A DNA stretch of 64,000 bases from Zea mays. Taxonomy: Eukaryota; Streptophyta; Magnoliopsida; Poales; Poaceae. The stretch spans positions 238,960,588 through 239,024,587 of the forward strand of contig NC_050099.1 of the NCBI RefSeq assembly GCF_902167145.1, written 5' to 3'. Both the position numbers and the translations under genes were made by a program. Positions within the stretch are counted from its first letter, which is position 1. Each line of letters starts with the position of its first letter. The notes beneath the pieces were generated by a model. That model worked only from the letters and a program-made list of their open reading frames with translations. It was not told the DNA's origin and searched no databases. Positions 44,838-54,825 of the stretch are shown here, one piece after another.

Positions 44838-47800
44838 GTAGGTTTATGTATCCGGGGGCTCAAGTTGGATCATCGATAGCGGATGCACAAACCACATGAC
44901 TGGAGAGAAGAAAATGTTCTCCTCCTACGAGAAAAACCAAGATCCCCAACGAGCTATCACATTCGGGGATGGAAATCAAGGTTTGGTCAAAGGTTTGGGT
45001 AAAATAGCTATATCTCCTGACCATTCTATTTCCAATGTTTTTCTTGTAGATTCATTAGATTACAATTTGCTTTCTGTATCTCAATTATGCAAAATGGGCT
45101 ACAACTGTCTCTTTACTGATATAGGTGTCACTGTCTTTAGAAGAAGTGATGATTCAATAGCATTTAAGGGTGTGTTAGAGGGTCAGCTATACTTAGTAGA
45201 TTTTGATAGAGCTGAACTCGACACATGCTTAATTGCTAAGACTAACATGGGTTGGCTCTGGCACCACCGACTAGCCCATGTTGGGATGAAGAATCTTCAT
45301 AAACTTCTAAAGGGAGAACACATTTTAGGACTAACAAATGTTCATTTTGAGAAAGACAGGGTTTGTAGTGCATGCCAAGCAGGAAAGCAAGTTGGTGCCC
45401 ATCATCCACACAAGAACATCATGACGACCGACAGTCCACTGGAGCTCCTACACATGGATCTATTCGGCCCGATCGCTTACATAAGCATCGGCGGGAGTAA
45501 GTACTGTCTAGTTATTGTGGATGATTATTCTCGCTTCACTTGGGTGTTCTTTTTGCAGGAAAAATCTCATACCCAAGAGACCTTAAAGGGATTCTTGAGA
45601 CGGGCTCAAAACGAGTTCGGCTTAAGGATCAAGAAAATTAGAAGCGACAATGGGACGGAGTTCAAGAACTCACAAATTGAAGGCTTTCTTGAGGAGGAGG
45701 GCATCAAGCATGAGTTCTCTTCTCCCTACACGCCACAACAGAATGGTGTAGTGGAGAGGAAGAATAGAACTCTATTGGACATGGCAAGAACCATGCTTGA
45801 TGAGTACAAGACTTCGGATCGGTTTTGAGCCGAGGCGGTCAACACCGCTTGCTACGCCATCAACCGGTTATATCTTCATCGAATCCTCAAGAAGACATCG
45901 TATGAACTCCTAACCGGTAAAAAGCCCAACATTTCATATTTTAGAGTCTTTGGTAGCAAATGCTTTATACTTATTAAAAGAGGTAGAAAATCTAAATTTG
46001 CTACTAAGACTGTAGAAGGCTTTTTACTAGGATATGATTCAAACACAAGGGCATATAGAGTCTTTAACAAGTCCACTGGACAAGTTGAAGTTTCTTGTGA
46101 CGTTGTGTTTGATGAGACTAACGGCTCTCAAGTAGAGCAAGTTGATCTTGATGAGATAGGAAATGAAGAGGCTCCATGCATCGCGCTAAGGAACATGTCC
46201 ATTGGGGATGTGTGTCCTAAGGAATCCGAAGAGCCTCCAAATGCACAAGATCAACCGTCCTCCTCTACGCAAGCATCTCCACCAACTCAAAATGAGGATG
46301 AAGCTCAAGTTGATGAAGTTGAAGATCAAGCAAAAGAGCCACCTCAAGATGATGGCAATGATCAAGGGGGAGATACAAATGATCAAGACAAGGAGGATGA
46401 AGAGCAAAGGCCGCCACACCCAAGAGTCCACCAAGCAATCCAACGAGATCACCCCGTCGACACCATCCTCGGCGACATTCATAAGGGGGTAACTACTAGA
46501 TCTCGTGTTGCACATTTTTGTGAGCATTACTCTTTTGTTTCCTCTATTGAGCCACACAGGGTAGAGGAAGCACTCCAAGATTCGGATTGGGTGGTGGCGA
46601 TGCAAGAGGAGCTCAACAACTTCACTAGGAATGAGGTATGGCATTTAGTTCCACGTCCTAATCAAAATGTTGTAGGAACCAAATGGGTCTTCCGCAACAA
46701 GCAAGATGAGCATGGTGTGGTGACAAGGAACAAAGCTTGACTTGTGGCCAAAGGATACTCCCAAGTCGAAGGTTTGGATTTTGGTGAAACCTATGCACCC
46801 GTAGCTAGGCTTGAGTCAATTCGTATATTATTGGCCTATGCTACTTACCATGGCTTTAAGCTCTATCAAATGGACGTGAAAAGTGCTTTCCTCAATGGAC
46901 CAATCAAGGAAGAGGTCTATGTTGAGCAACCTCCCGGCTTTGAAGATAGTGAGTACCCTAACCATGTTTTCAAACTCTCTAAGGCGCTTTATGGGCTCAA
47001 GCAAGCCCCAAGAGCATGGTATGAATGCCTTAGAGATTTCCTTATCGCTAATGGCTTCAAAGTCAGAAAGGTCGATCCTACTTTATTCACTAAAACTCTT
47101 CAAAATGACTTGTTTGTATGCCAAATTTATGTTGATGATATTATATTTGGGTCTACTAACGAGTCTACATGTGAGGAATTTAGTAGGATCATGACACAAA
47201 AGTTTGAGATGTCTATGATGGGGGAGTTGAAGTACTTCTTGGGATTTCAAGTGAAGCAACTCCAAGAGGGCACCTTCATTAGCCAAACGAAGTATACTCA
47301 AGACATTCTAAACAAGTTTGGGATGAAGGATGCCAAGCCCATCAAGACACCCATGGGAACTAATGGGCATCTCGACCTCGACACGGGAGGTAAGTCCGTG
47401 GATCAAAAGGTATACCGGTCGATGATAGGTTCTTTACTCTATTTATGTGCATCTCGACCGGATATTATGCTTTCCGTATGCATGTGTGCAAGATTCCAAG
47501 CCGACCCTAAGGAAGCTCACCTTACGGCCGTAAAACGAATCTTGAGATATTTGGCTTACACTCCTAAGTTTGGGCTTTGGTATCCTAGGGGATCCACTTT
47601 TGATTTGATTGGTTATTCGGATGCCGATTGGGCGGGGTGCAAAATCAATAGGAAGAGCACATCGGGGACTTGCCAGTTCTTGGGAAGATCCTTGGTGTCT
47701 TGGGCTTCAAAGAAGCAAAATTCGGTCGCTCTTTCCACCGCCGAAGCCTAGTACATTGACGCAGGCCATTGTTGCGCGCAATTGCTTTGGATGAGGCAGA

Positions 47801-48084
47801 CCCTGCGGGACTACGGTTACAAATTAACCAAAGTCCCTTTGCTATGTGATAATGAGAGTGCAATCAAGATGGCGGATAATCCCGTCGAGCATAGCCGCAC
47901 TAAACACATAGCCATTCGGTATCATTTTCTTAGGGATCACCAACAAAAGGGAGATATCGAGATTTCTTACATTAACACTAGAGATCAATTAGCCGATATC
48001 TTTACCAAGCCTCTTGATGAACAAACTTTTAACAAACTTAGGCATGAGCTCAATATTCTTGATTCGCGCAATTTCTTTTGCTAA
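44838..48084 (+). pseudogene. Sirevirus pol, copy 2, three nonsense codons
   Basis: One frame spans protease (WIIDSGCTNHMT), integrase (HHRLAHVGM, CSACQAGKQ, LHMDLFGP, IRSDNGTEF, NGVVERKN), reverse transcriptase ([34 protein letters not shown] about 47130) and RNase H ([16 protein letters not shown], ending ADIFTKPLDEQTF). Stops are TGA at 45826-45828, TGA at 46738-46740 and TAG at 47749-47751. The frame is otherwise kept. A variable acidic Asp/Gln-rich linker (46105-46420) separates integrase from reverse transcriptase. No envelope-like gene follows. Confidence 0.93.
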
Positions 48085-48917
48085 TTTGCACACATAGCTC
48101 ATTTGTATACCTTTGATCATGTCTCTTTCATATGCTATGACTAATGTGTTTTTCAAGTCTATTTCAAACCAAGTCATAGGTGTATTGAAAGGAAATTGGA
48201 GTCTTCGGCGAAGACAAAGGCTTCCACTTCGTAACCCATCCTTCACCGTCACTCCAAGCTACTCTCCATTTTTGGGGGAGAAAGCATGAGCACAAAGCAA
48301 AAGGACTCCATCTTTGGTATAATCTTCACTCATTTATTTATGACCAAAGGGGGAGAGAGTAATCAAAGGGCTCTAATGATTCCGTTTTTGGCGATTCATG
48401 CCAAAGGGGGAGAAAGTATGACCCCAAAGCAAAAGGACCGCACCACCACCTAATTTTAAAACTTGGAGATTTTTCAATTGGTAAATTTCAAATTGATATC
48501 TTATTGTGTTCAAAAGGGGGAGAAAGTAGTATTTCAAAAATGATATATCAAAACCCTCTTGAACACTAAGAGGAGGATCTCATTTAGGGGGAGTTTTGTT
48601 TAGTCAAAGGAAAAGCATTTGAAATAGGGGGAGAAAATTTTCAAATCTTAAAAATGTTTCGCAAAATCTTATTCATTTACCTTTGACTATTTGCAAAAGA
48701 ACTTTGAAAAAGATTTACAAAAGAGTTTGCAAAACATGTGGTGCAAGCGTGGTCCAAAATGTTAAAAATAAAGAAACAATCCATGCATATCTTGTAAGTA
48801 TTTATATTGGCTCAATTCCAAGCAACCTTTGCACTTACATTATGCAAACTAGTTCAATTATGCACTTCTATATTTGCTTTGGTTTGTGTTGGCATCAATC
48901 ACCAAAAAGGGGGAGAT
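48085..48917 (+). other. Purine-tract region before 3' LTR, copy 2
   Basis: Non-coding. Repeated AAAGGGGGAGA-type tracts occur near 48274, 48346, 48402, 48515, 48586 and 48627, and the functional one is expected at 48905-48916, next to the LTR. More tracts are visible than in copy 1. Confidence 0.85.
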
Positions 48918-50206
48918 TGAAAGGGAATTAGGCTTACACCTATTTTCCTAATTGATTTTGGTGGTTGAATTGCCCAACACAAATAATTGGACTAACTAGT
49001 TTGCTCTAGTATATAAGTTATACAGGTGCCAAGGTTCACACTTAGCCAATAAAAAGACTAAGTATGGGGTTCAACAAAGAGAGCAAGGGACAACCGAAGG
49101 CACCTCTGGTCTAGGGCACCGGACTGTCCGGTGTACACCGGACAGTGTCCGGTGCACCAGAGGACTCCAACTCAAACTCGCCACCTTCGGGAATTTCCAA
49201 AGGCGCTCCACTATAATTCACCGGACTGTCCGGTGTACACCAGACAGTGTCCGGTGCTCCAAGGAAGAGCGGCCTCAGGAACTCACCTGCCTCGGGAAAC
49301 TGCAACGGCGGCTCCGCTATAATTCACCGGACATGTCCGGTGTACACCGGACTGTCCGGTGTAACAGCGGGGCAACAACTACTTCGCGCCAACGGTCACC
49401 TGCAACAGCAATTAATGCGCGCCAGAGCGCGCAGAAGTCAGGCACGCGCGTAGTGGCGCACCGGACACTCTACAGTACATGTCCGGTGCGCCACCGGACA
49501 TCTAGGCGGGCCCAGAAGTCAGAGCTCCAACGGTCGAATCCCAACGGCTTTGGTGACGTGGCTGGCGCACCGGACATGTCCGGTGCACCATACGACAGTC
49601 AGCCCCACCAAACGGCTAGTTTGGTGGTTGGGGCTATAAATACCCCCAACCACCCACCATTCATTGCATCCAAGTTTTCCACTTCCCAACCACTTACAAG
49701 AGCTAGGCATTCAATTCTAGACACACCAAAGAGATCAAATCCTCTCCAATTGCACACAAGGCTTTAGTGATTAGCGAGAGAGATTTGCCGTGTTCTTTTG
49801 AGCTCTTGCGCTTGGATTGCTTCTTTTCTTTCTCACTTGTTCTTGTGATCAAAACTCCATTGTAATCAAGGCAAGAGGCACCAATTGTGTGGTGGCCCTT
49901 GCGGGGAAGTTTTGTTCCCGGTTTTGATTTGAGAAGAGAAGCTCACTCGGTCGGAAGGACCGTTTGAGAGAGGGAAAGGGTTGAAAGAGACCCGGTCTTT
50001 GTGACCACCTCAACGAGGAGTAGGTTTGCAAGAACCGAACCTCGGTAAAACAAATCCGCGTGTCACACCTCTTATTTGCTTGCGATTTGTTTTGCACCCT
50101 CTCTCCCGGACTCGATTATATTACTAACGCTAACCCGGCTTGTAGTTGTGTTTATATTTGTAAATTTCAGTTTCGCCCTATTCACCCCCCCTCTAGGCGA
50201 CTATCA
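48918..50206 (+). repeat. 3' LTR of Sirevirus copy 2
   Basis: 1,289 bp, 44 bp longer than the 5' LTR, mostly through two extra 21-bp palindrome units (near 49127-49150 and 49230-49255). TATA box at 49635-49642 in the hairpin. Ends GGCGACTATCA, followed by ATAAC. Confidence 0.94.
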
Positions 50207-50311
50207 ATAACAATACAATTTTCATATTTTTATTTAGATTCGAATTTGAATACAGATAGTTTTGGATACGAATACAAATATGGATGTCCTCGAATGCAAA
50301 TATAGATATCC

Positions 50312-51796
50312 TGTAAGTGCAATCAACCCCAATTGAGTGTTTGGTGATTAAATGACAAAACAAATAAGGTTACTAACAAGTTTTCTCCTAGTGCATACTC
50401 AGTGTCAGTAAAGATAAAAGGAGTAACAACTTTAATTAAGAAATGAAAAAGGAAGTATCAAGGACAAAGAAAATACATCAAGTGGTGTCTTGAAAAGTTT
50501 CCACGCGACGATCATGTAAAATTTTCTGTATTTCTTGAGTCGCAAGAGTTATTTCTTCCTTGGTAGTTTTCACACAGGTAATGGTGTTTGCTATTGCTCA
50601 AGCCTCTAAATTCAAAATCTATTTTGAAAACCAAAATTCTTTGGACACTCTATGTGTTCGGTTGATGTTAGGTTTGAGAAAGGGAGAGTGTTCCTACTGA
50701 AAAGCAGCTGAACTTGACTTCAACTGAGTTGAGTTTTTTTTCAGCTGGGTTGAACTTGACTTCAGCTGAGTTGAGCTTTTCTTCAGCTGGGTTGAACTTG
50801 ACTTCAGCTGAGTTGAACTTAACTTCAATTGAGAAACTTTCTAGTCAAAACCAGTTGAACCTACCTCCACGCCAGTTCAACCTGGGGTTTTCTCTCCTAA
50901 GCTCTCTGGTCAATACCAGTCGAACCGGCTCTAGGGGTGGTTCAACCAGTGCCAGGGTCAGCTGACCAGTCTGACTGGCAGTCTGACTCAGTCTGACCAC
51001 CAGGCGGTTGAACCGACTCTTTTTGAAGAGGCTCTATAAATACCTCCTCATATCTCTCTCCTCATTTACCCTGGTCACTCCCCACACTTATTGCTCACCT
51101 AACTTGAGACAAAGCACTCCCCCTCTCTCTCTCACCCGATTTAGCTCTTGAATCAATCCATTGAAGGAGCCCCTTTGGTGTGAGGTTTGTGCTTGTGACC
51201 TTCGGATTTAGTTTTCCTCTCCCCTCTCTTTCTCATCTCTTGAGCTTGTTGCGAACACCTCTTGTGCGAACTTGTTGTTCTTGGAACCTTCGAGTTCCTC
51301 GATGGATTGAGGTTGCTTGGGAGTCTCCAAAGTTGTGGACGACCCTAAGAAGTTTGTATCACCTGTTCTTGTGAGCAGATTTGAGAAAAGATTTTCCTTG
51401 ACCTTTGTGGTCGGGTTGTGGAGGATTAGGGTTGGAAAAGACCCAACCCTTTGTGGGCTTCTCAACGGGGAGTAGGACACCTTTGTGGTGTGGCCGAACC
51501 TCGAGATAAAATCTTGTGCCTTGTGCTCTTGCTTGGATCCGTGATTGTGTTTTTCTAGTTGGCAAGATAGGCATATAGGTTTGTTTTTCGTGTGGATCTC
51601 GTGGTGGATTAATTCTTGTATTTATTACCATCCACACTTGGTTTATCCCTTGCGTTCTCCTTTTAAGGAATCTCTCATTGTATTTCTGCATAGTTTAAAG
51701 CCTAGATTTACTCTAGCGGTTGCACTGGTTCAGAGTGGTTCAACTTGCCTTTATAGCAGTTGAACTGGCTTGCACTAGTTGACTGTAGATTTAACA
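50312..51796 (+). mobile_element. Probable solo LTR (unclassified)
   Basis: Starts TGTAAGTGCAATCAACCCC and plausibly ends ...TAGATTTAACA at 51796. It has a TATA box CTATAAATA near 51033 and an LTR-like layout (array of tgaacttgacttcagctgag repeats at 50709-50825 upstream of TATA, leader with CT-rich tracts downstream). No primer site or coding region follows. The flanks do not give a clean 5-bp duplication, so the right end is uncertain. Open frames 50714-50965 and 51180-51763 are LTR sequence. Confidence 0.5.
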
Positions 51797-52049
51797 TTAT
51801 CTCTAAGTTTGTGGTGATAATTTTATACGAAGATTTGAATAAGTCACCAAAACTAGTCAATAAGTCATAAAATATTCTAGTTTCGACCAAAAATTATAAT
51901 TAAGTCACCAAAATTAGTAAACATTCTATACGAAGATAACCTCATGTATCCACATAAAATGATAAAGTCAAGTATTGATTATGTTGAAACTTGGATAATT
52001 AGGGTGATTTCATGTGTAACTCACGCAATAAGTGATAGTGAAATGGAAG

Positions 52050-52953
52050 TGTTGGCGCCTTTTTGGACGAAACACTAACAATATCTAGATTGCCATTGTA
52101 GTGAGTCCAGATCTTGGAGATGATCCCTAGGTCTCTCCCACAGGGAGTCAGGACCTTGGGGAGCGAGGTGGTAGATAAGATGGAAGACATATACCACTAT
52201 ATGCAAATCAGTCTTTAACTCCACCTCTATTTCTACTTTACAGGCCACCACCTCTATGATGGCCACCACCTATTTGGGGCCAAACAACAACGAAGCCTAC
52301 GGTCTTCTCGTGACGAGCAATACCTTGTGTTTGTCTTTGCAAGGTGGACGACGACGATCCGTGACAGGTCACTGGGTTGCCTAGCAGTGTGGACGGTCCG
52401 CGGTACGAGGTTGAACAGTCCGCGACCCTGATGCAGGAGCAAACCTTTCCTACGCATTGGCTGGACGGTCCGCGCTTTGAGCTAGATGGTCCGCGATGTC
52501 GCAGAGGGTCTTCTTCTCTACGAAGAACCCTAAAACTCGTCCCCGGGAGAGATCCCGTCGAGGGGGAGAGTTCCAAGGTGTGCCCCGGGATTGGAAGGCT
52601 ACCCGAGCGTCTCTGGTTAGCGTAGAGTCAAAGAGAGATGGTTGTGGTAGGCCACAAATAGATCTAAACTAAGGCTATGCTATGTGTACTCTTGAGGCAT
52701 GAAAGGTAGATGCAGGTAAATATATTGGTTCGAATGGAATATCTTGGGGGCGGCCGTACCTCTTCATATTTATATGGGAGGAGGTCTGGATCTATTCCTA
52801 GGCGAGATCCAACAGATCTCGTGGATAGGTTAGGATAACCACACATGGGATAAGTACTCTCGCCTGTGCTTATCTGGTCACGAGGGCACGGACCGACTGG
52901 GCCATAGGGCCAGACCGTCTGGCTGTGCTAGGTGCCAAATATGGTGTTAACGA
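52050..52953. mobile_element. Solo LTR with GGACGGTCCGCG motifs
   Basis: Begins TGTTGGCGCC and ends ...GGTGTTAACGA, flanked by GGAAG (52045-52049 and 52954-52958). The final base pair deviates from the usual CA. It includes several ctggacggtccgcg words (52388-52495), as in gypsy LTRs of grasses. No coding region. Orientation is not certain. Confidence 0.6.
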
Positions 52954-52958
52954 GGAAG

Positions 52959-53330
52959 AAACACTTACATCTTGTGAATTTTATGATCCAAATATTTTAT
53001 GATTATATGTAGACATATTTTGCGCCTCCGTAAAATCATATGAATTTTTATGCTATTCATATCTTGCAAATAGATTATTAAAACTAACAAATAGTCTATA
53101 AGAAGATAACATTAAGTCTCCATATGAAAATGATAAACAATCTATTAATCTATATAAAATTAGACATTATTTCAATTATTTCGTCATGAAGATTTATTCA
53201 AAAAAAAATGTGATGTACTACAAAGTTGTAGATCTCTTCAAGCTCTATGATTTTCATATAAACTTTATCTTCATCCGATTTCATATATAAAAGTTATAAT
53301 TTTATAACTATATTATGCAGGAAAAAGAAA
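52959..53330. other. AT-rich unknown sequence
   Basis: No gene. Words such as ataacattaagtctccata (53106) echo ataacctcatgtatccaca (51937) on the other side of the solo LTR. Both flanks therefore belong to one older repeat that I cannot name. Confidence 0.4.
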
Positions 53331-53531
53331 AAACTGGTACCCAAAATTCGGGTATTTACCGGGTAGTCCTCGCTCCCTATTCGATTCGAATCTGAAGCTG
53401 TACTATCCGATGCTACCCGTATTCTCTCTAATATAAAAATACATGAATCAGTATCGAAAAAACGGTACTTACACTATCTATATTCGGTACTCGACGGGTA
53501 TACCCGACCCATTTTCACCCCTATGCATGGA

Positions 53532-54640
53532 CACATCAGGTGCACTCCTGTAAGAGAAATGGACTCCGACCCATTAGACTAAGTAATTTTGGTGTTTGAT
53601 GATCAAACATAACATGTGGACTAATGTATTTACAAGTATTTGTGTTTTATAGTTCATATGATGTAGAGTGGATTGAACTAAGGCTCTAAGGATGTAACAC
53701 CTCAAAGAAGACATTAAAATATTAATAGAAGACTTACAAATATTCAACACAAGTCCAAAACACAAAACTAGAAGAGCCCAAGCAAAGAAAGTTAAAGAAT
53801 TAGAAGATGGATTGAAACTGGACGCACAAGACCGTGCGATTGTGCAACGGACCAGTTTGCCAGAGAGGCAGAGAGCTATTTCTCAGGCATTTGGCCGGCT
53901 TGCGCACCAGACCGGTTTCAAGAGTTGGCCCTGTTTGTTTCGGCTTCTGGCAGCTTCTGGGCACCAAAAGCTGTTGCGGACTGTCGAACGCTCAGCTTTT
54001 CAGCCAGCTTCTATAAAATTCGTTGGAGCAAAAATCATCCAAAATCAACATAAACACATAATCGGTTAAGTCGTTGTAATAGTAGGAATCCGTCACTTTC
54101 TAGATCCTGAGCCCTATGAACAACTTTATCTTTCTCCACATGTAATCGTAATGATACTCAGATTCTCCCCACAGTCAGATTCTCATTACAGCTAGATTTT
54201 CAGAAAAGTTGGTCAGAAAAAAGATGAACCAAACAGTCTCAATGGCTAGTTTCCAATAGCTCTCTAGGCACCAAACTGGGTGCGTGTACACTAACCTCTG
54301 CACTATTACAGAAGCCAACGGCTAGTTGATGTGGAGACACTAGACCCTCCGTCCAGTGCGATCAGAGTATATGTTGGCTAGTTGATGTGGAGACACTAGA
54401 CCCTTCGACTTTCCTCCAACGACTACATTTAGTATGGGGCTCTATAAATACCACATAGCCTGTCATTTGAAGATGTGAAAACCCAAGCAACCTTACTATT
54501 GAGTAGACACATATCCATTACTCCAAACACCTATATAATTACTCGGTGATTAGCATAGTTGTTTTACGAAATACTTAGATTAGTTAGACCACGCCATTTG
54601 TTATCTCATTTCTCAAACCACGCCATTTGTTATCTCAACC
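53532..54640 (+). mobile_element. LTR-like sequence with nested MITE
   Basis: A possible LTR start TGTAAGAGAAATGGACTCCG lies at 53549, with a TATA box CTATAAATACC at about 54441 followed by a leader-like region. No coding domain follows before the CLP1 gene. A MITE-like unit occupies about 53925-54241 (ends GGCCCTGTTTGTTTCGGCTT and AACCAAACAGTCTC, imperfect inverted repeats, no clear target duplication). Confidence 0.4.
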
Positions 54641-54825
54641 GCACCGTAGATGTTGGCGTATAATAAGAGAAGAAACGAGAACACAGTAAATCACGAGGGA
54701 ACAGGATATTTGTCCTTGCATCGTTTCTCTTGGTTAGCAGTAGACATCGAACGCTCAGTCCCAACGTCACATGTCCTGGCTTTACAACATGCGTATGGGC
54801 ATATGGCCCATCTAACTTAGACTGA

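Larger units (their letters stand above)
40842..50206 (+). mobile_element. Full-length Sirevirus (Opie/Ji type), copy 2
   Basis: Complete 9,365-bp element: LTRs 40842-42086 and 48918-50206, primer site, gag, pol, purine tracts. Perfect target duplication ATAAC (40837-40841 and 50207-50211). Gag is intact and pol keeps a single frame broken only by three nonsense codons, so this copy is much better preserved than copy 1. It sits inside the hAT element 40539-53523. Confidence 0.95.
40539..53523. mobile_element. hAT element expanded by nested retroelements
   Basis: The left end TAGGGATGAAAACGAGATGG and right end ...CCCATTTTCACCCCTA are inverted repeats. The flanking octamers cgcatgga (40531-40538) and tgcatgga (53524-53531) agree at 7 of 8. 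The element's own sequence (about 40539-40841, 50207-50311 and the right end from about 53330) is AT-rich with GGATACGGAT-type words. The remaining 12 kb are later insertions, chiefly Sirevirus copy 2. Confidence 0.75.

Noticed and set aside
53532..54640. hAT or CLP1 3' exon sequence
   Set aside because: CLP1 ends at 54826 with a stop, and the region shows TATA and LTR-like features instead of coding sequence.
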